Below, piece by piece: positions 1 through 8,226 of a stretch of DNA of 64,000 bases; position 1 is the stretch's first letter; each line of letters starts with the position of its first letter. The stretch is from positions 3,286,001 through 3,350,000 of the forward strand of contig NZ_CP176366.1 of the NCBI RefSeq assembly GCF_046244385.1, written 5' to 3'. Source of the DNA: Methanospirillum stamsii (lineage in GTDB: Archaea > Halobacteriota > Methanomicrobia > Methanomicrobiales > Methanospirillaceae). The notes below the pieces were generated by a model. It made no database searches. It saw only the letters and a list, made by a program, of their open reading frames with translations, and was not told the origin of the DNA. The translations under genes were made by a program, and so were the position numbers.

Positions 1-1
1 A

Positions 2-1120
2 TATGGGACTTTTACCTTGATACAATCAGTGGCAATGTTTCTTTACATTCCAATGTTGCTGGGTTTTTCTTCAGCAATGGTAAAATATAATTCAGAAAAA
101 ATTGATTTTATCAGGCAGAGGTGTATCCTCTCGACAACGTATGCCTTAATAATTCTGTTTACTGTAATCACACTGTTTCTATATGCAGTTTTTTCAAAAT
201 ATATTATTGCAATTTTCTCAATAACTTATGAAATATTCGTTTTTGCAGTCATCTTTTCAATATCATATGTCTTTTATACACTTATGACGAGTAGTGTTAG
301 AAGTCTCCATAAATTTAGGGAGTACTCATTGACAAATTCAATTTTTCCCGCATTACAATTAATATTATTATCGGTTTTTATATATGCGATTAACGATCTC
401 TCCTTTAAATCTCCTCTTTTTTCGATGATAATTACATATGTAATAACGGGAGGAATTCTCCTGGTATATTTAAGAAAATATATTAAAATAGAATTTAGTA
501 TGCCAATGGCTAAAAAACTATACCGATTCAGTATATATTCCCTCATGGGAGGGATATCTTCAATATTTTATTTAAATATCGGAAAAATTGTAATAAATAT
601 GTTTCTACCTGTATCACAAGTAGGAATATATTATGCATTTAATTATGCATTTACAGCATTTATATTTCTAATTACTATGATCTTTACTACGGTTTTTTTC
701 CCTGTAGCTTCTATGTGTAACAATAAAGGTATGTTATTCAATCGTATCAATAAAATTATACTATTATTAATTGTATTTGGTCTTCCGCTTACATGGATTT
801 CAGGGTACATAATATTAATGATGTACGGTCCTGACTATCCATTTGATTTACCCCTCATGATTTTCTTTTCCATAGCGGGCATATGTATATCGGTTGATCA
901 GTTATATGGGCAATTATTGTGTTCTACTGGAGTAAATGGAGCAAAATTGACTTCTTATGCTGCTGTTGTCATGGCAATAGTAAACATAAGTCTTTGTTTT
1001 CTATTAATTCCAGGAATTGGTATCATTGGGGCCGTTATCGCGACAATCATTTCATATTTATTTTCGATTGGCATAATGTTGTTTAAATGTAAAAAATTTA
1101 TTCATTTTATTGATCAATAG
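2..1120 (+). CDS. Polysaccharide flippase (Wzx/MATE-like), 5' end outside window
   Basis: Polytopic membrane protein with about ten hydrophobic helices, resembling the O-antigen/teichoic-acid flippases (MVF/MATE superfamily) that move lipid-linked oligosaccharides across the membrane. The frame is open from base 2. The residues before the first possible start (TTG at 17) read on smoothly into an N-terminal family motif (…SVAMFLYIPMLLG, then SAMVKYNSE), so the gene is cut by the window edge and its true start lies upstream. The C-terminal half keeps the paired helices with small-residue motifs (IPGIGIIGAVIATIISY) seen in flippases. It is followed at once by the FemAB-like gene and probably transcribed with it. 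The neighbouring glycosyltransferases support a role in surface-glycan export. The exact substrate cannot be told. Confidence 0.82.
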   Translation, partial: YGTFTLIQSVAMFLYIPMLLGFSSAMVKYNSEKIDFIRQRCILSTTYALIILFTVITLFLYAVFSKYIIAIFSITYEIFVFAVIFSISYVFYTLMTSSVRSLHKFREYSLTNSIFPALQLILLSVFIYAINDLSFKSPLFSMIITYVITGGILLVYLRKYIKIEFSMPMAKKLYRFSIYSLMGGISSIFYLNIGKIVINMFLPVSQVGIYYAFNYAFTAFIFLITMIFTTVFFPVASMCNNKGMLFNRINKIILLLIVFGLPLTWISGYIILMMYGPDYPFDLPLMIFFSIAGICISVDQLYGQLLCSTGVNGAKLTSYAAVVMAIVNISLCFLLIPGIGIIGAVIATIISYLFSIGIMLFKCKKFIHFIDQ

Positions 1121-1133
1121 GAGGATTTTTACT

Positions 1134-1883
1134 ATGATAGAAATTGAAAATTCAAGATTTATTTTTAAAACTAAGACAATATGGTTTAGTGAAGTCCCAT
1201 TTGACATAGAGGGATTTGATCAAGTATCATTTAATGCATGTAAAATGAATGTTGATTTGAAGGGTTTTTTTAAAAAATCGTTTACAACTCAAATAATTGA
1301 TCTAACGCAAGATCTTGAGACAATATGGAAAAAAATGGATAAATCTTCTTGTAGATATTCAATTAATAAAGCAAAAAAAGATGGAGTAAATATTATACTA
1401 AATCAGGAGTATGATTCCTTTTGCAGTATAAACTCCGAATTTAGAGAATTAAAAGGTCTTCCAAATTATGCGATAAGTTCTGACTTTATGAAAAAATATG
1501 GGGTTTTATTTTTGTCTACATTTAATGAAAAAATCATCGGAGGTCAATTTTACTTATGTAATGGAAAAAATATTCGATGGATGTTGGGTGCATCTAGAAG
1601 ACTAGAGGAAACGGGTCAAATAAGAACATTAGTTGGTAATGCAAACCGATTGATGATTTGGGAGGCAATTAATTATGCTAAAGAAAGGGGTATAGATAAT
1701 TTTGATTTGGGGGGGTATTATGTTGGAGAAAAACAAGATAATGAAAAAGAAAATATTAATTTTTTTAAAAAGTCATTTGGTGGTGAATTGACAACACTCT
1801 ATAATTATGATAAAGATTATTCCAAACTATATTCTATTGCCAAAAAATTGGGTATAATGTATAACCGGTTTATTAAAAACTAA
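1134..1883 (+). CDS. FemAB/GNAT-fold aminoacyl- or acyltransferase-like protein
   Basis: The 249-residue product resembles the FemAB-like (peptidoglycan bridge formation, lipid II:glycine glycyltransferase) branch of the GNAT fold. Visible family features are the basic helix 'SSCRYSINKAKKDGV' near residue 70, a central 'FNEKIIGGQFYL' strand pair and a C-terminal 'YAKERGIDNFDLGGYY…NFFKKSFGGEL' block. Archaea lack murein, so in this setting it more likely attaches an amino acid or acyl group to a surface-glycan sugar (inference). I start it at ATG 1134 because AGGAGG lies at 1119-1124, 9 bases upstream. The in-frame TTG at 1110 would place that site inside the coding region. The Shine-Dalgarno overlaps the flippase stop, so the two genes are translationally close. 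Confidence 0.75.
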   Translation: MIEIENSRFIFKTKTIWFSEVPFDIEGFDQVSFNACKMNVDLKGFFKKSFTTQIIDLTQDLETIWKKMDKSSCRYSINKAKKDGVNIILNQEYDSFCSINSEFRELKGLPNYAISSDFMKKYGVLFLSTFNEKIIGGQFYLCNGKNIRWMLGASRRLEETGQIRTLVGNANRLMIWEAINYAKERGIDNFDLGGYYVGEKQDNEKENINFFKKSFGGELTTLYNYDKDYSKLYSIAKKLGIMYNRFIKN

Positions 1884-1984
1884 TTGTCTCATAATTTTCA
1901 GGTTAATATTATTGAGAGTTGACAACATGCTGCGAATAAGCTATTTGGAAGAGTGATTAATCACATATAAAGAACTGAAAGGTA

Positions 1985-1992
1985 ATCAAATA
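1985..1992. repeat. Target-site duplication of ISL3 element (left)
   Basis: ATCAAATA directly precedes the left inverted repeat. The identical 8 bases follow the right end at 3396-3403. Eight-base duplications are the rule for ISL3-family insertions. Confidence 0.9.
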
Positions 1993-2017
1993 GCCTCTTC
2001 GGTATTTTGAATGGGTA
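1993..2017. repeat. Left inverted repeat of ISL3 element
   Basis: Begins GCCTCTTCGGTATTTT. Aligned with the reverse complement of 3371-3395 it matches at 18 of 25 positions, including CTCTTC near the outer end and TGGGTA at the inner end. Confidence 0.85.
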
Positions 2018-2056
2018 ACCAGAAGTAAAGGATCCCTTCAACCGACTCTCCGCGAA

Positions 2057-2080
2057 GTGGGGATGCTTGTCCATCCCCAC
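2057..2080. promoter_or_regulatory. Perfect 9-bp hairpin in the IS leader
   Basis: GTGGGGATG (2057-2065) and CATCCCCAC (2072-2080) form a perfect stem with a 6-base loop, between the left inverted repeat and the transposase start. It is GC-rich in an AT-rich setting. It could block transcription or translation entering from outside the element, or be a transposase binding or folding site. The function is inferred only. Confidence 0.6.
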
Positions 2081-2113
2081 GAGCTCATCATGACAAGGGG
2101 GAAGGTTCGGGAT

Positions 2114-2130
2114 GGGGGACGGAGTCCCCC
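2114..2130. promoter_or_regulatory. Second GC-rich hairpin in the IS leader
   Basis: GGGGGAC (2114-2120) pairs perfectly with GTCCCCC (2124-2130) around a 3-base loop, 40 bases before the transposase ATG. Together with the hairpin at 2057-2080 it makes a structured leader. A TATA-like stretch (TTTTATATAATAT) follows at about 2138-2150 and may be the transposase promoter. Confidence 0.55.
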
Positions 2131-2169
2131 TCCTGATTTTATATAATATCGTCCAAATTATTCGACATT

Positions 2170-3381
2170 ATGGACACAGAACTCTTTGAAGCTGCTCTAA
2201 ACGTTCAATCCCCATGGCACATTACCAAAATCACTTTCAGTAAGGAGATTCGTCAATTAGACATTTGGATAGATTTTCATCCAGGATCAACTTTTGACTG
2301 CCCCAAATGCACCTCGAGTGGATGCAAAGGATATGACACTGAGGAGAAAATTTGGCGTCATCTTAACTTTTTTCAATATAGATGCGATTTACATTGCCGA
2401 ACACCACGAATATCCTGTCCAAATTGTGGGGTTGTACTAGTCAATGTCCCTTGGGCAAGGCAACGAAGTGGTTTTTCGCTTCTGATGGAATCTCTAATCG
2501 TAATAATGAGTTTCGATATGCCGATTTCAAAAATTGCAGAACTTATTAGTGAAGATGATGGGAAGATTTGGAGGGTTGTTGAACATTACGTAAATAATGC
2601 CCGAAAAGAGGAAGATTACTCTAATGTGAAGATAATTGGAGTAGATGAAACATCTTCACGTAAAGGGCATAATTATGTTACTGTCGTTGTTGATTTAGAG
2701 TCATCAAAAGTAATATTTGCAACTGAGGGCAAGGACCACACAACTTTAGAAAGATTCTCTGCAGATCTCACAGAGCATAATGGAGATCCTCATATAATTA
2801 CTGATATTTGCTCAGATCTATCAAAGGCTTTTATAAAAGGTATTCAAGAGAATTTTCCAAATGCAATTCATAGCTATGATCGATTTCATGTCATGAAACT
2901 CGTAGGAGAAGCTTTAGATCAAGTTAGGCGTTCTGAACAAAAAACACAACCAATTTTGCGAAATTCTAGAATCTTATGGTTGAAAAATAGGGTTAATTTA
3001 TCGCTAAATGAAGAAACCAGATTTGCTCCACTTTCTGAAATGAATCTTAAAACGGCAAGAGCATATCGAATGAAAGAAGCTTTAAAAAAAGTTTGGGGTT
3101 GTCCGGATATTGAAACGGCAAATATTCTATTCAATGATTGGTATTTCTGGGCAACTCACAGCCGTCTTGAACCCTTTATAAAATTAGCGAGATCACTCAA
3201 AAAACATAAAACTGGAATTCTCAACAATGTGCTAAACGGGATCAGTAATGGTATTGTTGAAGCGATTAATGGAAAGATTCAGATGCTGAAAAGAGGTGCT
3301 CGAGGATATCGTAATCCAAATAACTTTATAACTATGATATTTCTGCGATGTGGCAAGTTGTCTTTAAACCTACCCACATGA
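2170..3381 (+). CDS. ISL3-family transposase
   Basis: The 403-residue protein matches the ISL3 layout. An N-terminal zinc-finger region holds cysteine pairs ('CPKC' near residue 44, 'CDLHC', 'SCPNCG'), followed by a helix-turn-helix region and then the DDE_Tnp_ISL3 catalytic domain. Likely catalytic acids are the Asp in 'IIGVDETSSRKGHNY', the Asp in 'ITDICSDLSKAF' and the Glu in 'SNGIVEAINGKIQ'. The usual ISL3 length is about 400-440 residues, so it appears full-length and there is no internal stop. It starts at ATG 2170 and the stop falls within the right terminal repeat. Confidence 0.93.
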   Translation: MDTELFEAALNVQSPWHITKITFSKEIRQLDIWIDFHPGSTFDCPKCTSSGCKGYDTEEKIWRHLNFFQYRCDLHCRTPRISCPNCGVVLVNVPWARQRSGFSLLMESLIVIMSFDMPISKIAELISEDDGKIWRVVEHYVNNARKEEDYSNVKIIGVDETSSRKGHNYVTVVVDLESSKVIFATEGKDHTTLERFSADLTEHNGDPHIITDICSDLSKAFIKGIQENFPNAIHSYDRFHVMKLVGEALDQVRRSEQKTQPILRNSRILWLKNRVNLSLNEETRFAPLSEMNLKTARAYRMKEALKKVWGCPDIETANILFNDWYFWATHSRLEPFIKLARSLKKHKTGILNNVLNGISNGIVEAINGKIQMLKRGARGYRNPNNFITMIFLRCGKLSLNLPT

Positions 3382-3395
3382 AATGCGGAAGAGCC
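3371..3395. repeat. Right inverted repeat of ISL3 element
   Basis: Ends …GCGGAAGAGCC. It is the inverted partner of 1993-2017 and contains the stop codon of the transposase. Confidence 0.85.
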
Positions 3396-3403
3396 ATCAA
3401 ATA
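3396..3403. repeat. Target-site duplication of ISL3 element (right)
   Basis: ATCAAATA, identical to 1985-1992. Confidence 0.9.
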
Positions 3404-3821
3404 TCCTAAGGTATAAGTAGAAAAGCAATTAAATATGTGATGTTAAGTTAAACTTGTACTGATAATTATCGAATTTATTTGTATGATAAATCATAAAAAG
3501 TTTGGAGGTCATTGAGATCATGAATATAGAAGGATTACTTAAGTGATTTCATCAAAACTGTTTGAATCTCTTATATGGGGTTCAGATTTTAATTTAATTC
3601 CTAATGAGTTTAATATTAAGGGAGAATACTTCGTGGATTTTTCCCCTCCTTCATATTAATATATATAAGTATACTTAATTAATTACTTATTTATTTAACT
3701 TCAGCGATAAATAATAAAATAAATAATATTAATGTATCATAGAATTTTATAGAACTAAAAACATAACTTACATTATGCCTAATATAAACTAGTTTTTAGA
3801 GATAAAATCGGGTAAGAATTT
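3404..3821. other. AT-rich intergenic stretch with a 38-codon open frame
   Basis: About 420 bases without a convincing gene. A short open frame at 3543-3659 (GTG start right after an in-frame TAA) encodes 38 residues with protein-like composition ('WGSDFNLIPNEF', 'YFVDFSPPSY'). It could be the C-terminal scrap of a lost gene, but I recognise no family. The rest is very AT-rich and contains TATA-like runs (about 3655-3670 and 3710-3725) that may serve as the promoter of the glycosyltransferase at 3822. Confidence 0.4.
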
Positions 3822-4928
3822 ATGAAAATCGTAATAATTGTCACTTATTTTCTTCCTCAAAGACTGGCTGGAGCAGAATTGGCATCATATAATTTGGCAA
3901 AACACTTGACAAGATTAGGGCACGATGTACATATTATTACCACTCATGATCCTGGATTACCATATTTCCATATGATGGAAGGGATTTATGTTCATAGAAT
4001 TCCCTATTCAAAATTTAAAATTGTTGGTACACTCTCATTTTGTCTTGCAATTTTTCAAACAATCAACAAAATTAAACCAAGTATTATTCAAGTGCAAGGT
4101 ATTGGTGTAGGTTTTATTTCTCCTTTAATATTAAAAAAACTTCTGAAAATTCCTTATATCGTATGTGGTAGAGGGTCTGATGTATACCTTCCAAATATCT
4201 ATACCAAAATTATTTCCAAGATGATCCTTCAGAATGCAGATGCCATCGTTGCGTTAACTGATAATATGCGTCAGAAAATGAATGAAATATTAGATAGAGA
4301 GATATATATTATTCCGAATGGAATTGATTTAAATTCATTTCATGCGATAAGCCCATATTCAATGCTTGAAAAGGACAAAATTAACATCATATTTATTGGG
4401 CGTCTTCATCCAGTTAAAGGGATTCAATATCTAATTAAAGCAATTAAACAAGTCCATGAGAAAATCCCCCAAGTGAGATTAGTCTTGATCGGCGAGGGTG
4501 AACAACGAAAATCTCTAGAAGATTTGGTCGAAAGACTTGGAATTGAGGATTGTGTGATCTTTTTTGGAAGTATCCCAAATAATAGAATTCCTGATATTTT
4601 GAATCGAGCGGATATTTTTACACTTTCAAGTTTATCTGAGGGGTTTCCTACAGTAATTTTAGAAGCTATGGCTTGTGGGATACCTATTGTTGCATCAAGG
4701 GTTGGCGGAATCCCCGATATTATGCAAAATGGTGTTAATGGATATCTTGTGGAACCAAAAAACCCGGATGATATTGCAAAAAAAATTTTGGATCTTTTAC
4801 AACACGATGATTTAAGGCAAGAGATATCACAAAATAATAAGACTCATGTAAAGGTGTATGGATGGGAAAAAATAGCTTTAAGGTTTGAAAATATCTTTTT
4901 GGATATCACCCAAAATTCTGATACTTAA
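3822..4928 (+). CDS. Glycosyltransferase family 4 (GT-B fold)
   Basis: The 368-residue protein has the typical GT4 layout. The N-terminal Rossmann domain has 'PQRLAGAELASYNLAKHLTRLGHDVHIIT', and the C-terminal Glycos_transf_1 domain has 'IIFIGRLHPVKGIQYLIKAI', 'LVLIGEGEQRKSLEDL' and the sugar-nucleotide-binding EX7E motif in 'SSLSEGFPTVILEAMACGIPIVAS'. It would transfer a sugar from a nucleotide donor to a growing surface glycan on the cytoplasmic face. It starts at ATG 3822 and is the last rightward gene before the convergent leftward cluster. A hairpin plus T-run terminator follows. Donor and acceptor are not predictable. Confidence 0.9.
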   Translation: MKIVIIVTYFLPQRLAGAELASYNLAKHLTRLGHDVHIITTHDPGLPYFHMMEGIYVHRIPYSKFKIVGTLSFCLAIFQTINKIKPSIIQVQGIGVGFISPLILKKLLKIPYIVCGRGSDVYLPNIYTKIISKMILQNADAIVALTDNMRQKMNEILDREIYIIPNGIDLNSFHAISPYSMLEKDKINIIFIGRLHPVKGIQYLIKAIKQVHEKIPQVRLVLIGEGEQRKSLEDLVERLGIEDCVIFFGSIPNNRIPDILNRADIFTLSSLSEGFPTVILEAMACGIPIVASRVGGIPDIMQNGVNGYLVEPKNPDDIAKKILDLLQHDDLRQEISQNNKTHVKVYGWEKIALRFENIFLDITQNSDT

Positions 4929-4938
4929 AATATTCATA

Positions 4939-4975
4939 CGACCGTGGTGGTCGAAAAAGGTCTTATTTTTTTTTT
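4939..4975 (+). terminator. Hairpin plus poly-T terminator
   Basis: CGACC (4939-4943) pairs with GGTCG (4949-4953) around a 5-base loop. After a short A-rich spacer comes a run of about ten T (4966-4975). It lies between two convergent genes ending at 4928 and 5023. Confidence 0.6.
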
Positions 4976-5022
4976 ACTTCTTCAAAATACTGAACAATTG
5001 ATTTTTTTCAAACATAGATTTG

Positions 5023-6912
5023 TCATCCTCGATATACCATAAAGAGACTATATTCATCATTCGAATATATTGAATTCACTGTTGGATCATTCAATAAACG
5101 AATAAAATCAGTATCTGTAAACCAATCTAACCATCCTCGTCGTTCTTCACGTGCAGCATAAGGAGCAATTTTCATCATTTCAGTCGTGGACATATAAAAT
5201 TTATCTTCAGGTAAGGTAGCAAAGGCATCCCCTAAATTTCTATACTGGTTGTATCCAAAATTTGAAGGTATGATCATTAAATATTCATTCATTTTTTCGC
5301 TATTTCTTGAATTCTGCGATTCGAAATAGTAACTTGAATATTTACTAATAGTAGAATCGTCTTTGATGATTGGCAATTCGCGATTCGAATATTCCAAAAT
5401 CCAATCGTTACCGTATTTATCCTCATAAGTAAATGCAGTGTTGGGCATATTTGTCCAAGGACTTTGATAAAGATTAAAAAAACATAACATGTATAGTATT
5501 GTAGTGATTAAAGTAACAATAATAGAAAAAATTTTTTTATGTTGTGTTTCATTTATTGAGAGCCAAATTCGATATAGAAATAATCCTGATAATATCATTG
5601 AGAATATTAAGGAATACATTAATACTCTAACTGGTTCAAAATATATACTATGTCCAATAAATAAAGAAATTCCTAATGAAAGAGCTAAACAAAAGAGAAG
5701 TGAATAAAAGAGGTCTGTTTCAAAAATTGTTTTTTTATTGTAATACTGTGTAAGTATATATACAATAAATCCAATCGAAAGCAGAAGATAAATAGAAATT
5801 GGTCCATATATCTTTATAAAACCTTCAATATATAGCCAGATTGAGGCTGGGTGTGTGGAAGAAACTAAATCAATTTGATCATTAATTATCGTCCTCTCAT
5901 CGACTCCTCCAAGATTCGTTAGAATCATGTCAGTTAATGTATGAATATATAGCCTAACCAGTGCAAACCAAAAAATAAATGAAATCGCTATTACAGTGAA
6001 AATGTTGAGATCAAAATTTTTCGAGGGCTGAAGTTTTATTACAAATCGTTTAAATAAATTATAAAATATAACTAATAAAAAAGTAATTATAAGAAAGATT
6101 GCAACCAATGGATGGCAAAAAACTATAAACATAGAAAGAAAAAGTACACAAATATAGAATGCATTTTCATTTTTTGGAAATAATTGGGTTTTTTGATATA
6201 AAAATAATATTAATAATATTGTAACTATTGCAAAAAAAAATGGATAAAAACCATAATAAACATAGGAAAAAATTAATGGGATACTTAAAATAGATATTAA
6301 TAAACCGCCATTTTTTCTTCCAACAATAGTATTCCCTAAAATATATAAGTACAACATTATTAAAACCATAAAGATAGCAGAGATTAATAAAGTGACAATA
6401 ATTAAATCAGTCAAAAAAAAATTTATACATGAGGTTAAAATATGTATCCCTGGATAAATATTACTTTGAAGGAAATGTCCAGAATTTATAATTTGACTAG
6501 ATACAAAAATATGATGGTATAAATCTCCTCCTCCACGGCTTATCGAATAATATCCCCTGATTATTGGTAGAAATAGTACAAGTATTCCTATTGTAATTAT
6601 TGAAAAGTAACTATAATAGTAATTAATTGATTGATTGTCACAAGAACGAATTATCGAGTATGTACTGAAAAAAATGTTTATTGAGATAATTATCCAGAGG
6701 TAAATTGAATAGACTCCATAAATTGAAAGTTCATATCCCGATGATGACGGAGTTAAAGCAATTATGATGACTGATAATAAAAGAGTAAATACAATGATAA
6801 ATGGGAGAATATTTTCTGGATAAATGATTATATTAGAAAAAATCTTTTTAATTTGAACTAATTTTTCATGAAACATTCGAAAAAGGAATAATTCTGTATT
6901 GGTTTTCTTCAT
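5023..6912 (-). CDS. Polytopic membrane protein, GT-C-like (surface-glycan cluster)
   Basis: The 629-residue protein has roughly 13-14 hydrophobic helices and a soluble C-terminal tail of about 130 residues. The first loop carries 'YYSISRGGGDLYHHIFVSSQIINSGHF' and 'YPGIHILTSCINFF', an acidic/His loop after the early helices. This resembles archaeal GT-C-type and DUF6541/DUF2206-like membrane proteins that use polyprenyl-linked sugars (inference; no family assigned with certainty). It is the last gene of the leftward polysaccharide run, and about 180 bases separate it from the upstream glycosyltransferase. Very AT-rich codons (many ATA, TTA) match its neighbours. It could be a glycan polymerase or lipid-linked mannosyltransferase. 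Confidence 0.55.
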   Translation of the reverse strand: MKKTNTELFLFRMFHEKLVQIKKIFSNIIIYPENILPFIIVFTLLLSVIIIALTPSSSGYELSIYGVYSIYLWIIISINIFFSTYSIIRSCDNQSINYYYSYFSIITIGILVLFLPIIRGYYSISRGGGDLYHHIFVSSQIINSGHFLQSNIYPGIHILTSCINFFLTDLIIVTLLISAIFMVLIMLYLYILGNTIVGRKNGGLLISILSIPLIFSYVYYGFYPFFFAIVTILLILFLYQKTQLFPKNENAFYICVLFLSMFIVFCHPLVAIFLIITFLLVIFYNLFKRFVIKLQPSKNFDLNIFTVIAISFIFWFALVRLYIHTLTDMILTNLGGVDERTIINDQIDLVSSTHPASIWLYIEGFIKIYGPISIYLLLSIGFIVYILTQYYNKKTIFETDLFYSLLFCLALSLGISLFIGHSIYFEPVRVLMYSLIFSMILSGLFLYRIWLSINETQHKKIFSIIVTLITTILYMLCFFNLYQSPWTNMPNTAFTYEDKYGNDWILEYSNRELPIIKDDSTISKYSSYYFESQNSRNSEKMNEYLMIIPSNFGYNQYRNLGDAFATLPEDKFYMSTTEMMKIAPYAAREERRGWLDWFTDTDFIRLLNDPTVNSIYSNDEYSLFMVYRG

Positions 6913-7092
6913 CTTATTACTCTAATTGGGATATGTTTTTTGTTATTAGATTTTCGTTTGGCAATTCTTAAATCTCTCATAAAAAACCTGTCAAAATTAC
7001 CTAAAATTCTTAATTATTTTGTCTTTCGCCATATCCGATAATCGCACATTGGTTATCCAAATCTTTCAGAAAAACGAAAGTAAAATTTTTGT

Positions 7093-8226
7093 TCATATCT
7101 TTTCTAAAACATTCTTCCATATAACAAGAGCATTTTCAAACGAAAAATTCTTTTCAACATATCGTCTTCCTTTTTCAGCGATGACAAATAGATCTGGGGA
7201 ATTTAGTGCCCGGATAACATTCTTCGTAATGCACTCGGGGGAGTTATTCTCCATAATAAATCCTGTATCTCCATCTATTAATACATCAGGTATCGCTCCG
7301 ACTGGAGTTGCGAGGACTGGTGTCCCACATGCCATGGCCTCGAGCATGATATTTGGGAGGCCCTCGGTATAAGAGGGAATGATGAGTAGGCGAAGCTGAT
7401 TCAGATAGTGGGGTAATTCATCGTGGGAGATCCAACCTGGGAGGTCGACCCTGATGCTGATATCATTATCATGGAGGGAAGATTCAATGGAATCTTTCAG
7501 CTGACCATCACCACCTATAAGGCAGCGGAGATCCTTATGTCGGTTGAGGATTGCAGGAAGGGCCTCTGTAAAATGCAGAACGCCTTTCTCGCCACTTAAG
7601 CGACCGATGTAGCCAATAAGGGGGTAACGATCTTTGTAAGGGGTGGTGATAGTGAATGTAGTAAAGTCTAGGAAGTGTCGTTGGGCAATGATAATTTTTT
7701 CACTGTATTTTCCCAGCTTCCATTCAGGAATTAATTTTGAACTGTAAAGAATTATTTTATCAGCGAAAAAGTAACCAATTGTAGAAAAACTTTTTAGCAC
7801 AAATTGATACCTATCAAATAAGTAAAATTGCGAAACCGATGATGCTAATATGCAAATTATTGGCTTATGTAGTAATCGTGAAAGAATTATTGGTATGACA
7901 TATACCTCTCCGCCTAGGAAAAAAAACCAATAGTCGACGTACTTATTATATTTTAAAAAAAAGTATGAGATTTTTATTTGCAGAAATAAAAAATTCAAGA
8001 TACGAAAAAATGGAGAATTACCAGTTGTATGGGAAAGAACGGAATAGTGACTAATATTGGATTTTTTTATTAAAGATAAAATTTCATTTGCGGAAATTAT
8101 TGAAATATCATCTGTAATTGATGTAAGTATACACATCAAATTTGACACAGGAATGAGACTCGGTTTACCAATTGGGGTGGTAAAAACTCCAACACGGTGT
8201 TTTCTATTAGGTTTTCTTCTACTCAT
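7093..8226 (-). CDS. Glycosyltransferase family 4
   Basis: 377 residues. The C-terminal GT-B donor-binding domain is clear: 'IGYIGRLSGEKGVLHFTEAL', 'CLIGGDGQLKDSIESSL', 'LPGWISHDELPHYLNQ' and the EX7E block 'PSYTEGLPNIMLEAMACGTPVLAT'. The N-terminal domain is less conserved, with hydrophobic stretches near residues 85-120 that may sit at the membrane surface. The start ATG (8226) abuts the stop codon of the upstream glycosyltransferase (8227-8229), so the two are translationally coupled. Codon use in the 3' half is less AT-rich than in the 5' half, possibly a sign of a mosaic gene. Substrate unknown. Confidence 0.88.
   Translation of the reverse strand: MSRRKPNRKHRVGVFTTPIGKPSLIPVSNLMCILTSITDDISIISANEILSLIKKSNISHYSVLSHTTGNSPFFRILNFLFLQIKISYFFLKYNKYVDYWFFFLGGEVYVIPIILSRLLHKPIICILASSVSQFYLFDRYQFVLKSFSTIGYFFADKIILYSSKLIPEWKLGKYSEKIIIAQRHFLDFTTFTITTPYKDRYPLIGYIGRLSGEKGVLHFTEALPAILNRHKDLRCLIGGDGQLKDSIESSLHDNDISIRVDLPGWISHDELPHYLNQLRLLIIPSYTEGLPNIMLEAMACGTPVLATPVGAIPDVLIDGDTGFIMENNSPECITKNVIRALNSPDLFVIAEKGRRYVEKNFSFENALVIWKNVLEKI

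Larger units (their letters stand above)
1993..3395 (+). mobile_element. ISL3-family insertion sequence, complete
   Basis: A 1403-bp element bounded by imperfect 25-bp inverted repeats (1993-2017 and 3371-3395, 18 of 25 positions matching, outer core CTCTTC) and a perfect 8-bp direct duplication ATCAAATA. One uninterrupted transposase fills it, and the transposase stop codon lies inside the right repeat. Perfect duplications and an open reading frame mean the insertion is fairly recent. It sits between the FemAB-like gene and a glycosyltransferase, in the only long gap of the forward part of the polysaccharide island. Confidence 0.92.

Noticed and set aside
7019..7372. 117-codon plus-strand frame opposite the start of the glycosyltransferase-gene 3' end
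   Set aside because: Mostly antisense to the conserved GT4 domain, with no similarity of its own.
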